Assembly: GCF_002918555.1 (NCBI RefSeq)
Contig: NZ_PQMB01000004.1
Span: 176,542 to 240,541, forward strand
DNA: 64,000 nucleotides
Direction of reading: 5' to 3'
Origin: Citrobacter amalonaticus
Lineage (GTDB): Bacteria; Pseudomonadota; Gammaproteobacteria; Enterobacterales; Enterobacteriaceae
Shown: positions 42,313-51,077 of the stretch, in pieces
Layout of the letters: each line of letters opens with the position of its first letter
Numbering within the stretch: position 1 is the stretch's first letter
Translations under genes and position numbers: made by a program
The notes under the pieces: generated by a model
Told to the model about the DNA's origin: nothing
What the model saw: only the letters and a program-made list of their open reading frames with translations
Database searches by the model: none

Positions 42313-42437
42313 TTTACCCGTCATACTTCAGGTAGCAGGTGTGTTGGCTGCACTCATTCATCCCAGTGACATATCTGTGTACGCACATCTGGGATTCACT
42401 CACTTGCCGGCTTCCTGCACCCCGAATTATTTAGGGT
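42313..42437. repeat. MITE-like intergenic repeat, copy 4 (supplies the ribF stop codon)
   Basis: In inverted orientation it has TTTACCCGTCATACTTCAGG at the left and CACCCCGAATTATTTAGGGT at the right. The interior (CTCATTCATCCCAGTGACAT and ATCTGGGATTCACTCACTTG) forms a hairpin. The right terminal repeat overlaps the last codons and TAA of ribF. Confidence 0.8.
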
Positions 42438-43362
42438 ATCGCCCAAAAAATTCGCGGGCCGTTAATTCATCACGCGCAATCTGCGCTTTCAGTTCATCAA
42501 GCGAAGCAAATCGCTGCTCGTTGCGTATTTTTTTACGCAACACTACATCTATATGGCGACCGTAAAGGTCCATTGCAACATCCAGCAAATGCACTTCGAG
42601 TTGCTGACGCACGCCAGCCACCGTCGGACGCGTGCCAATATTAGCAACGCCAGGCATTGGCTTCTCGCCAGGCCCTGTCACCTCCACCGCATACACCCCT
42701 TTCACTGGGGAAACCTGGCGACGTAGCGGCAAATTCGCCGTCGGGAAGCCGATGGTGCGACCAAGTTCATCACCGTGCACCACACGCCCAGAGATAGTAA
42801 AGGGATGTCCCAGCAAACTTTCAGCCAGCGCCAGATTATCTTCCGCCAGAGCCTGACGCACCGCCGTACTGCTGATACGCACGCCGCCTTCGCAGAAAGT
42901 CCGGGTACTGGTAACATCAAAGCCGTACTCAGATCCAGCCTTCTGTAATAACAAGAAATCGCCCGCGCGGCTAGCGCCAAAGCGGAAATCATCACCAACG
43001 GCAAGAAATTGCACACCGAGGCGTTTCACCAGAAGATCGCTGATAAAGGTCTGTGCCGTTAGTGCAGCAAAGCGCCTGTCAAAACGCACGCACAGCACAT
43101 AGTCCACGCCGCACTCGGCGAGATAGCGCAGTTTTTCCCGCAGGCGTGTCAGGCGCGCTGGCGCTTTTTCAGTCGCAAACAGTTCAAGCGGCTGTGGTTC
43201 AAAAATCATCACCATTACCGGTAAGCCACGCCTGCGCCCCTCTTCCTGCAAACCTTGCAGCAGCGCACGATGACCACGATGCACGCCGTCGAAATTACCA
43301 ATAGTCAGCACACACCCTTGCGGGGCCTGACTGAGATTATGTATGCCGCGTATCAGCTTCAT
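42427..43362 (-). CDS. ribF: RibF, bifunctional riboflavin kinase/FAD synthetase
   Basis: This 311-residue protein has an N-terminal nucleotidyltransferase domain (VLTIGNFDGVHRGHRALLQG, ~19-38) and a C-terminal flavokinase domain (GRTIGFPTANLPL, ~205-217). It makes FMN and FAD. The last residues EFFGRYPK end at a TAA contained in the MITE-like repeat. E. coli RibF ends differently (about FFGLTKPA) and is 313 residues, so the repeat has replaced the extreme C-terminus. It is the first gene of the ileS operon. Confidence 0.96.
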   Translation of the reverse strand: MKLIRGIHNLSQAPQGCVLTIGNFDGVHRGHRALLQGLQEEGRRRGLPVMVMIFEPQPLELFATEKAPARLTRLREKLRYLAECGVDYVLCVRFDRRFAALTAQTFISDLLVKRLGVQFLAVGDDFRFGASRAGDFLLLQKAGSEYGFDVTSTRTFCEGGVRISSTAVRQALAEDNLALAESLLGHPFTISGRVVHGDELGRTIGFPTANLPLRRQVSPVKGVYAVEVTGPGEKPMPGVANIGTRPTVAGVRQQLEVHLLDVAMDLYGRHIDVVLRKKIRNEQRFASLDELKAQIARDELTAREFFGRYPK

Positions 43363-43614
43363 GTCTGGCTCAAAACAGTGAAAATCGCCAAAGTATACCT
43401 TGTACAGCGGTCAAGGTTAACCGGCGATTTCTGCCGGGAAACATAAAGAAGATGGATTTCATTGCTATGGAACGAACCAGGGCATAAAACTGGCGGGCCT
43501 TTGCAATTTTTATCGTGGAAAAGCTGTATTCGCAGGTCGCAAGCTGGTAGAATCCTGCGCCATCACTACGTAACGAGTGCCGCCATATTAACGGCGCTTA
43601 TTTGCACAAATCCA

Positions 43615-43643
43615 TTGACAAAAGAAGGCTAAAAGGGCATATT
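43615..43643 (+). promoter_or_regulatory. candidate rpsT promoter
   Basis: TTGACA (43615-43620), a 17-bp spacer and CATATT (43638-43643) give a sigma70 promoter ~48 bp before the rpsT start, corresponding to rpsT P2 of E. coli. The remainder of 43363-43614 holds the divergent ribF upstream region. I see nothing else to report there. Confidence 0.6.
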
Positions 43644-43669
43644 CCTCGGCCTTTGAATTGTCCATATAG

Positions 43670-43954
<285 letters not shown>

Positions 43955-44052
43955 TCGTCTGTTTGTCGTCGCTTTGTAAAAAACCGCGAAAGCGTAACGC
44001 CGATTGGTTAAGCAAAATGATTGTTTAACGATCCGGCAAGCGTAGCACAATA

Positions 44053-44082
44053 AGCCTCATCATTTTTTGATGGGGCTTTTTC
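44053..44082 (+). terminator. rpsT Rho-independent terminator
   Basis: AGCCTCATCA and TGATGGGGCT pair (one G-U) around TTTTT, followed by TTTTTC. The stem is strong and ~100 bp after the rpsT stop. Confidence 0.9.
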
Positions 44083-44189
44083 ATGCTTTCAGCCTGTCGC
44101 TATGAGACACAAACTGGGCGGAACCCAAGCCTCTTTCCTGTTTTCGGCGCTCAATACCTCTTAAATGTTTCTCTCAGGTTCTTCGATCC

Positions 44190-44515
44190 ACAGATAAAGG
44201 CAGTATCAGAAAGCATAAACTTTCCGCTGAACTCGTTATCTGGTTAATTATCGGAATGGGCTTTATCGTGATCGTCCCATCACCGATGTGGTGACAAAAC
44301 TCGATCGTGTTCCGGGTGACATTCTGGCTGCCATCTCTATTAATCAGGCCTGCCGGAGATTCCGTGATGCACCGCCTGAGGCATTATTTCATCTGACCGG
44401 CTCATCACTGGACGCATCATCTTGCCGAACAACGATTAACCGAGCTTTCCGGTGGCAAGCTGACGCTCGCGCCTTATCCAACAGACGCGTAATAAACTTA
44501 GGTTGCATTACGTAA
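44190..44515 (+). pseudogene. IS4-family transposase remnant (frameshifted N-terminal part)
   Basis: Three frames in succession read GSIRKHKLSAELVIWLIIGM, then YRDRPITDVVTKLDRVPGDI with LAAISINQACRRF, then HHLAEQRLTELSGGKLTLAP. The first two follow the order expected from the N-terminal region of IS4-type transposases (R-x-R-L-x-x-x-x-V-W-x-x-x-G-M, then a V-x-x-L-D motif). At least two frameshifts and loss of the DDE core make it non-functional. It marks a past insertion beside rpsT. The rest of 44083-44524 is unassigned. Confidence 0.65.
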
Positions 44516-44524
44516 CGAAAAATA

Positions 44525-45265
44525 TCATGAGGTCACTTTTCTACATATATATTCATGACTTTTGCAATTTCCGCTTGTATCGTGCTTATTGCACTTGCAC
44601 AGGATAAATCCTTTTTGTCCGTGAATTTCTTTTCTGATTTCAGGATTAAGATACAGGTTTTTCCCGCCATCATGAAGAAGACGTAACTCTTCCCTGTAGA
44701 AAAACACCGTCAGGAGTACTAATGCTGTAGTCAATACAAATGTCAGGAAAGCTAAAATAACCCTCTCCTTATGCAGGGAGAGATTAACGGCAACGTCTGT
44801 TTTTTTACCCTCCACTTTGCTCTGAATTTCATAATGGGCGCTGAGAATATCAACGTCAGAAGGACAGGGAAATACTTCAGTGGCAGTCGGTTCATTTTTT
44901 TCGGCGCCTAATTCAGCAACTGGTGTAATGCTATAGGCCGGATTGATCTGGTAGCCCAGTCGGGGATGGGTAATGATTAAATCCGTCATCTCTATATCCC
45001 GCAAATCACGCCGCAAAGCATAAATCGTCTGCAATAACGTACTATCGCTGGCGAATAAACCAAATTGTCCCCATACCTCATCGCAAATTTGCTTTTTTGT
45101 CGTTATATCTTGTTGGGTATGCGAGATGAGACACTTCAAACAGCGACCTTTCACGCCGGATAAATGAATACTTTCCCCGTCCTTAAGATGGTGAAGAACC
45201 ATTTCACTTGTATCAAACAATAAATCATTTCCAATCATGAATGATGTAACCATTTGAAAATCCAT
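44525..45265 (-). CDS. ToxR/CadC-type membrane-anchored winged-helix regulator
   Basis: This is a 246-residue protein. An OmpR/PhoB-type winged helix covers residues ~10-110 (ITTKKQICDEVWGQFGLFAS, then LQTIYALRRDLRD and IITHPRLGYQI). A linker leads to one transmembrane helix (~170-191, VILAFLTFVLTTALVLLTVF) and a short Cys-containing periplasmic tail (CKCNKHDTSGNC). Such proteins sense periplasmic or membrane cues and activate transcription from the membrane. The start codon is uncertain (Met1 or Met5). It lies just downstream of the chitinase gene on the same strand, so it may regulate it. Confidence 0.75.
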   Translation of the reverse strand: MDFQMVTSFMIGNDLLFDTSEMVLHHLKDGESIHLSGVKGRCLKCLISHTQQDITTKKQICDEVWGQFGLFASDSTLLQTIYALRRDLRDIEMTDLIITHPRLGYQINPAYSITPVAELGAEKNEPTATEVFPCPSDVDILSAHYEIQSKVEGKKTDVAVNLSLHKERVILAFLTFVLTTALVLLTVFFYREELRLLHDGGKNLYLNPEIRKEIHGQKGFILCKCNKHDTSGNCKSHEYICRKVTS

Positions 45266-45513
45266 TAATTATTGAGATGATTTATTTTAGTACCAAAGAT
45301 AATCATCTAACTGAGAGAGTTGTCAAACCTGCTGTAAAAAACCATAAAAAATTCCGAAAAGGAGAAGGCGATATCATAAATATATAATATGAATTTACTT
45401 ATTCCATCCATAAAAATAATTCACCTGATACTCAATTTTTATTTACTTATTTTATGTTTTTTACACGATTCAGACAGCCGAAAACGTCCCCCTTTACAGG
45501 GGGACGTGAGCAC

Positions 45514-46995
45514 TTACTTCGTAATACCTTTAAAATAGAACGGTCTCATATCAACAGCTTGTCGCGTCATTTCACAGCCCAGCCCTTCGCGAGCCGCGTT
45601 CACCAGCGGGCCACGGTCCAAATCCGCCGTCCAGGTAAACAGTCCGCCCAGGCCGCGGGATTTCACGTACTCGGCTTTGGCCTTCACGGTGCGCGGGGTA
45701 TCCAGCGACATAAAGACTTTAGACTGTGGGTTATACAGGAAATCCGCATCCGCCACTTCATCGGTGTAAACAATAAAATTATTGCGACCGGTCTGGTTTT
45801 CCAGATCAAGATAATTTGCGATATGGTCGTACCATTCCGTTGAGCCGGATTCAAATGTCCCGACCGTCGTGCCATATCCTGGCGTGTAAGTTCCTTTCAG
45901 CGGAGATACGCTCTGGATCGTCGCATCATGGGCATTACGGCTATAACCGGCATAACCGATAAAGACCTGTTTAAGCGGTACCCCAATCGACTCCAGATAA
46001 TTAACGGCGGTCTCCACGCTCCAGTTATTCGCGCTGCCATTCGGGTAGAGATTGGTATGATGCGCCAGCTCGGTAGCCCACGGCGTACCAAAGAAGTCGT
46101 AGGTCATTAAATTAATGCCCCAGACCCCCGCATCAATTAGCGCTGGAATATTGGCTTTTTTCAGTTTCTCGATATCACCCGCCGCGGCAACGCTAATTTT
46201 CACATCACTGCGATTGATTTTATTCAGCGCGGCTTTCACATCCTTAATCAAGGCAGCAAAATTCGGTGCGTCAGTATCATCGTAGGTATTACCGGTATTT
46301 CCCGGCGCGCCCGGATATTCCCAGTCCAGATCGATTTCACTAAACATCGGGAATCGGGTGAACAGATCGGTCAGGCCGTCGCAGAATAGGGCTCGTTTAT
46401 GCGGATCCTTAGCCATAAAGTGGAACGCCTGGCTCATGGTCCAGCCGCCGATGCTCATTGAAAGATGGAGATTCGGGTTCTTTTTCTGTACGTCGCGTAA
46501 CCCCCCCAGAACGCCCTGCGCATCGTACTGATGGAAAAGCGCCATGTAATCGTTGCTTACCCAACCCGCAAAGCCGCAGTTGCGGTAGGAGGCAACATCT
46601 CCCCACGCATCGACAAAGGTGGGTTGCCATTGCGTGCGCTGGAAGTCGACTGCGGCATTGTTGATAGTCGTCGCTTTCTCGCCGGTATCGCCGACGATCC
46701 CGCAGAAACCCAGCGTAATTTTATCGTAAGCAAAGGGGTCTAATAACGCCAGGTCAACGCCGCGCCCACAGCTGGAAGGCGCAAAATCGCCGTCGAGACG
46801 ACCGTCATATTGCGACCAGTCCGTCCAGTAACCGGACACTTTAAATTCGTTGGGTTTGTACTCGTTGTAGGCTACCTTCGCGACGCGCGCCGATGTATAG
46901 CTAAACTCATTGGTTTCCGTGGCCGCCACAAATCCGTTCTGCTCGTACTCTTTTGTACTGAGCGAATCATTTTGTACCAGTTTGCTGTTCGTCAT
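45514..46995 (-). CDS. GH18 chitinase
   Basis: This 493-residue protein has a family-18 TIM barrel from ~50 to 480. The conserved barrel strand is NLHLSMSIGGWTM (~175-187), and the catalytic segment FSEIDLDWEYPG has acid Glu226. The first Asp-Gly of the usual DGxDxDxE signature is replaced by Ser-Glu, while the essential D-x-D-x-E is kept. No N-terminal signal peptide is visible (MTNSKLVQNDSLSTKEYEQN), so export, if any, is non-Sec. It resembles the chitinase found near nhaA/dnaJ in Salmonella. It is preceded by a TAATGAGTC-rich leader. Confidence 0.85.
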   Translation of the reverse strand: MTNSKLVQNDSLSTKEYEQNGFVAATETNEFSYTSARVAKVAYNEYKPNEFKVSGYWTDWSQYDGRLDGDFAPSSCGRGVDLALLDPFAYDKITLGFCGIVGDTGEKATTINNAAVDFQRTQWQPTFVDAWGDVASYRNCGFAGWVSNDYMALFHQYDAQGVLGGLRDVQKKNPNLHLSMSIGGWTMSQAFHFMAKDPHKRALFCDGLTDLFTRFPMFSEIDLDWEYPGAPGNTGNTYDDTDAPNFAALIKDVKAALNKINRSDVKISVAAAGDIEKLKKANIPALIDAGVWGINLMTYDFFGTPWATELAHHTNLYPNGSANNWSVETAVNYLESIGVPLKQVFIGYAGYSRNAHDATIQSVSPLKGTYTPGYGTTVGTFESGSTEWYDHIANYLDLENQTGRNNFIVYTDEVADADFLYNPQSKVFMSLDTPRTVKAKAEYVKSRGLGGLFTWTADLDRGPLVNAAREGLGCEMTRQAVDMRPFYFKGITK

Positions 46996-47489
46996 AATGC
47001 TTACCTCGTTAATGAGTCATAGAAGAAATAGCGTGTCCCATCCGTCCGGCGGGACACCTATGTAATGCTCCCATTATGCGAGGGGGGCTAATCACAAACG
47101 CTTTGAAACCATGAGATATCGGTTTGATGAGATCTCATTTTCTGTATAAAACAGGTAACGTGATATGGCAGGAAGGGAGATGGAGGGTCTCAGAAAATCT
47201 CTTTCTGTTTGATTTGCTATATCTTTTGCGTCGGTGCATCCACTTTGCTCAGCACACGCCAGTGACTCTGCCACAGGGTGGCAGAGAGCAGGAACCATCA
47301 GAAACGGTTGCCGCCCCGCCAGGAAGACGTCGCGATGAAATTCGCGGCTCTCCGGTTTGCAGCAGCGCGTGGTGTACCGCCAGCAGATTAAAACGTCGTA
47401 CTGGTAGTCGATATGGATCGTCAACAGCACCTTATCGGAGCTGGCGTCATCGGTGTATTGGTGGTGCCAATGGTGTCGTTATGCACCGA
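46996..47489. other. chitinase upstream region and unassigned DNA
   Basis: About 500 bp holds no gene that I recognise. The chitinase promoter must lie in 46996-47110. The region 47240-47480 is GC-richer and contains a plus-strand frame with Arg/Ser-rich translation that looks like decayed coding DNA (ATGAAATTCGCGGCTCTCCG in one frame, GTAGTCGATATGGATCGTC in another), but I cannot name its source. Confidence 0.4.
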
Positions 47490-47546
47490 CTGGCCCAGGA
47501 ATGGGCCGGGTAACAAAGCCAACCCCGCAACGTGAAGTATGACGAT
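47490..47546. repeat. MITE-like intergenic repeat, right half only (copy 5)
   Basis: GGCCCAGGAATGGGCCGGGT, then AACAAAGCCAACCCCGCAAC and GTGAAGTATGACGATTA, matches the right half of copies 1 and 2. The left half is missing, so it is a truncated copy ending 10 bp before the nhaR stop codon. Confidence 0.7.
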
Positions 47547-47556
47547 TACGCCTTGA

Positions 47557-48462
47557 TTATTTGCCCGCAGGGGTAAATAAGGCGGAGTAGTCCGCATTAC
47601 AAATACGCTGTACCGCCGGATGCTGAATCATTCTCTCAGCAAAAATGGCATGGTACTCTTCCATCACATTTTCCACGCGACCTATCTCTATAATCGAATC
47701 ATCAGCGTAAAAGTCATGCTTATAGAGCGTTGGGGCGACGAAAATAGCATTGTGGGCCGCGCCAAACGCTTTCATCAGCGCCGCATCGTCAAACTCTCCC
47801 AGAATCTCAACGTTTAGCCCCTGTGAGTTAAACCAGTTCAACAGCTTACGTCCCAACATGGAGCGCCGTCCTGGCACCAGCAGTCGCCGCTCTTCCAGAC
47901 ATGCCGGAAAAGGCTTCTCAGGCAACGGCTTCGTACACCAGAAGCTGACGCTACACTCGCCGATCTTCACGGAGAACAACCCTTCCTGCTGCGTTGAGTC
48001 GATTGGGCAATCGGAGATAATCATATCCAGCTTGTGCTGGCTCAGTTGCTCCAGCAGCATTTCATGGGTTGATTCAAAGCAGCGCAGATGGATTTGCTCC
48101 TCTTCCACGACCGCCGCATCCAGCACATTGCTGACCAGACGTTTCGACAGGGCATCCGCTACACCGACATCAAACAGCAGATTCGACTCCTTGCGGTAGT
48201 TCACGATATCCAGCATCTCCTGGCTCAGGGTGAACATTTTATCCGCATAGCGAAAAACCAGCTCCCCCAGTTCACTCGGCTCCAGGCCGCGTCCTTTACG
48301 CTTGAACAGCTTACCCTGCAGACGTTCTTCCAGCGCTTTAATCTGACCCGTAATAGTTTGCGGGGTTAAAAAAAGCGCCTCCGCTGCGCCAACCACCGAC
48401 CCCTCTTTATAAACGTGCCAGAAGTAATAAAGGTGGTTGTAATTAATGTGAGACATACTCAT
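47557..48462 (-). CDS. nhaR: NhaR, LysR-family activator of nhaA
   Basis: This 301-residue LysR-type regulator has an N-terminal HTH ([20 protein letters not shown], ~21-40) and a cofactor-binding domain. It senses Na+ and activates nhaA, osmC and pgaA in E. coli. It follows nhaA in the same direction with a 53-bp gap. The sequence matches E. coli NhaR nearly end to end. Confidence 0.96.
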   Translation of the reverse strand: MSMSHINYNHLYYFWHVYKEGSVVGAAEALFLTPQTITGQIKALEERLQGKLFKRKGRGLEPSELGELVFRYADKMFTLSQEMLDIVNYRKESNLLFDVGVADALSKRLVSNVLDAAVVEEEQIHLRCFESTHEMLLEQLSQHKLDMIISDCPIDSTQQEGLFSVKIGECSVSFWCTKPLPEKPFPACLEERRLLVPGRRSMLGRKLLNWFNSQGLNVEILGEFDDAALMKAFGAAHNAIFVAPTLYKHDFYADDSIIEIGRVENVMEEYHAIFAERMIQHPAVQRICNADYSALFTPAGK

Positions 48463-48515
48463 TTATCTCCCTGACTCAGAGTCGCAGAGGGAGCCTCTTT
48501 CGGCTCCCTGTTCCA

Positions 48516-49682
48516 TCAAATCGCCGGACTTAAACGCATACGTAACCAGCTATAACCAATCACCGCTGAAAGCAGAGAACCGATTAGGATCCCCAGCTTC
48601 GCCCAGTTAATCAGTTCCGGATCGACGCTACCAAAGGCCAGGCTGGCAATGAAGATAGACATCGTGAAGCCAATGCCACACAGAATGCCAACGGCCATTA
48701 TTTGCTGATAGTTCGTTCCTTCCGGCAGTTGCGCCAGTTTAAGACGTAGCGCCAGCCAGCAGAACAGGCTTATCCCAAGCGGTTTGCCAATCAGCAGGCC
48801 CGCGATAATTCCCAACGGCAGCATTGATGTCAGCCCATCTACCGTCACTCCCTGCAAAGAAACGCCCGCATTGGCAAATGCGAACAGCGGCAGGATCAGA
48901 TACGCCACCCACGGATGTAAAACATGCTCCAGCCGTTTTGCCGGGGAACGACCGTGCTTTTCCTTAAGCGGAATAAAGAACCCAACAATCACCCCAGCGA
49001 GAGTCGCGTGCACGCCAGACTTCAGCACCGCTGTCCAGAGTACTACCCCGACCAGGATATACACGCCGGTACGCCTTACGCCGCATAGATTGAGCAATGC
49101 CAGAAGCGCAATGGCAAACGCCGCAACGCCCAAAGAAACGATTGAGAGATCATTGGTGTAGAACACCGCGATGATGACAATAGCCCCCAGGTCATCGATA
49201 ATCGCCAACGCCATCAGAAAGATTTTCAGCGCCAGTGGCACCCTGCTGCCCAATAATGCCAGTACGCCCAGCGCAAAAGCGATATCCGTTGCCGCCGGAA
49301 TTGCCCACCCTTCACGAGTAATCGGATCGGCAAAGTTAAATGCCAGATACAGTAGTGCCGGAACAATCATTCCGCCCAGCGCCGCAATCACCGGGAAAGA
49401 AGCCTGCCGTAGGCTGGCGAGCGACCCCTGCATAAGCTCACGCTTAACTTCCAGGCCGATCAGCAGGAAAAATACCGCCATCAGCGCGTCGTTAATCCAC
49501 AACAGCATGTTTTTGTTGATCTCAAGCGCACCAACCCGCAACTGGACAGGAGTATCAAGAAAGTCGTGGTACCATCCACTGGTGAGGTCTGTGTTAGCCA
49601 TAAGCATAGCCAGCGCAGCGGCGATGATAAGAATGATGCCTCCAGAGGCATCGCTGCTAAAAAATCGGTGCAGATGTTTCAC
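48516..49682 (-). CDS. nhaA: NhaA, Na+/H+ antiporter
   Basis: This 388-residue, 12-TM electrogenic antiporter (2 H+ per Na+) has the ion-binding Asp pair in [20 protein letters not shown] (Asp163/Asp164) and Lys300-region residues in TM10. It maintains pH and sodium homeostasis at alkaline pH. It is upstream of nhaR in a likely nhaAR operon. The 5' region carries a long inverted repeat. Confidence 0.97.
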   Translation of the reverse strand: MKHLHRFFSSDASGGIILIIAAALAMLMANTDLTSGWYHDFLDTPVQLRVGALEINKNMLLWINDALMAVFFLLIGLEVKRELMQGSLASLRQASFPVIAALGGMIVPALLYLAFNFADPITREGWAIPAATDIAFALGVLALLGSRVPLALKIFLMALAIIDDLGAIVIIAVFYTNDLSIVSLGVAAFAIALLALLNLCGVRRTGVYILVGVVLWTAVLKSGVHATLAGVIVGFFIPLKEKHGRSPAKRLEHVLHPWVAYLILPLFAFANAGVSLQGVTVDGLTSMLPLGIIAGLLIGKPLGISLFCWLALRLKLAQLPEGTNYQQIMAVGILCGIGFTMSIFIASLAFGSVDPELINWAKLGILIGSLLSAVIGYSWLRMRLSPAI

Positions 49683-49740
49683 TTTTTATTCTCTCTAACT
49701 GGTGAATACTTCGTAAGAACTATCTTACCTCACTTAACAT

Positions 49741-49787
49741 ATCGATAAAATTAGATAATACATGCTAAATAGCTCGATTTTATCGAT
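49741..49787. promoter_or_regulatory. long inverted repeat upstream of nhaA
   Basis: ATCGATAAAAT (49741-49751) and ATTTTATCGAT (49777-49787) are perfect 11-bp arms separated by 25 bp, 59-105 bp upstream of the nhaA start. The location and palindromy fit a dimeric or tetrameric NhaR (LysR-type) or H-NS-sensitive control site. I cannot match it to a documented NhaR box with certainty. Confidence 0.5.
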
Positions 49788-49802
49788 GTAATATAACAGC
49801 CC

Positions 49803-49838
49803 AAAAAAAGCCCGAAATTTCTCAATCCCGGGCTTTTT
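49803..49838 (-). terminator. terminator of dnaKJ
   Basis: AAAAAGCCCG and CGGGCTTTTT are complementary arms around a 14-nt loop. On the minus strand, the direction of dnaJ, the stem ends in a T-run 19 bp after the stop codon. A-runs on both sides make it functional in either direction. Confidence 0.9.
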
Positions 49839-49857
49839 AACAGAATGATGAAAGTGG

Positions 49858-50991
49858 TTAGCGGGTCAAATCATCAAAGAATTTCTTCACACCGTCGAAG
49901 AAGCTTTTTGAACGTGGGCTGTTCTTCTCACCGGTCGGGCCGCCAAAGCTTTCCTGCAGCTCTTTCAGCAGCTGTTTCTGCTTGTCGTTCAGACCCACCG
50001 GGGTTTCCACCACAACGCGGCACAGCAGATCGCCCTGCGCACCACCGCGTACGGATTTCACGCCTTTTCCGCGCATGCGGAACAGCTTGCCGGTCTGGGT
50101 TTCGCCCGGAACTTTCAGATTCACACGACCATCCAGCGTCGGGACTTCAATTTCGCCCCCCAGCGCCGCCATTGCGAAGTTAATTGGCACTTCACAGTAG
50201 AGGTTGTTGCCTTCACGCTCGAAGATAGCGTGCTGTTTCACCTGTACCTGAACGTACAGATCGCCAGCCGGCGCGCCATGCTCACCCGCTTCGCCTTCAC
50301 CAGACAAACGGATACGATCGCCGGTATCAACTCCTGCCGGAATCTTAACTGACAGCGTTTTGCTCTTCTCAACGCGGCCATGACCGTGGCATTTATTGCA
50401 TGGATCTTTGATCAGCGTCCCGCGTCCCTGACAGTGCGGACAGGTCTGCTGCACGGCAAAAAAGCCCTGGCGCATCTGTACCTGGCCGGAACCATGACAG
50501 GTTGGACACGTTTGTGGCTGCGTCCCTGCCTTCGCGCCGCTACCGTGGCAAACATCACACTCTTCAAGCGTCGGAATACGGATCTCTTTGGTCACGCCAC
50601 GAACCGCTTCTTCCAGAGTAAGATCCATGTTGTAACGTAAATCAGCGCCACGCGCCGCACGTTGACGGCCGCGGCCGCCGCCAAAGATATCGCCAAAAAC
50701 GTCACCAAAGATATCGCTGAAGTCAGCACCGCCGCCAAAACCGCCACCGCCGCCCATACCACCTTGCTCAAACGCAGCATGGCCGTACTGATCGTAGGCC
50801 GCGCGTTTCTGCGCGTCGGTCAGAACCTCATAGGCTTCTTTGATCTCTTTGAATTTAGCTTCGGCCTCTTTATCACCCTGGTTACGGTCCGGGTGGAATT
50901 TCATGGCCAGGCGCTTGTAGGCCTTTTTGATTTCACGCTCTTCCGCTGTTTTGGAAACGCCTAAAATCTCGTAATAGTCTTGCTTAGCCAT
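49858..50991 (-). CDS. dnaJ: DnaJ, Hsp40 co-chaperone
   Basis: This 377-residue type I J-protein has a J domain at 1-70 with the HPD motif ([10 protein letters not shown]), then a Gly/Phe-rich stretch at ~75-105 ([13 protein letters not shown]). A zinc-finger region at ~130-210 holds four CxxCxGxG repeats ([32 protein letters not shown]). The C-terminal substrate-binding domains follow. It delivers clients to DnaK and stimulates its ATPase. It lies 86 bp downstream of dnaK. Confidence 0.98.
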   Translation of the reverse strand: MAKQDYYEILGVSKTAEEREIKKAYKRLAMKFHPDRNQGDKEAEAKFKEIKEAYEVLTDAQKRAAYDQYGHAAFEQGGMGGGGGFGGGADFSDIFGDVFGDIFGGGRGRQRAARGADLRYNMDLTLEEAVRGVTKEIRIPTLEECDVCHGSGAKAGTQPQTCPTCHGSGQVQMRQGFFAVQQTCPHCQGRGTLIKDPCNKCHGHGRVEKSKTLSVKIPAGVDTGDRIRLSGEGEAGEHGAPAGDLYVQVQVKQHAIFEREGNNLYCEVPINFAMAALGGEIEVPTLDGRVNLKVPGETQTGKLFRMRGKGVKSVRGGAQGDLLCRVVVETPVGLNDKQKQLLKELQESFGGPTGEKNSPRSKSFFDGVKKFFDDLTR

Positions 50992-51077
50992 CTCTTTTTA
51001 TCTGCCCTTAACATACGTGCACGGGCGGAGAGGAAACCTCTTCGCCCGTGCCGATTAACTACCCTGCATCAGGGCGA

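Noticed and set aside
47124-47513. 129-codon plus-strand ORF before nhaR
   Set aside because: It runs into a truncated intergenic repeat and has Arg/Ser-rich translation with no pattern; treated as decayed DNA.
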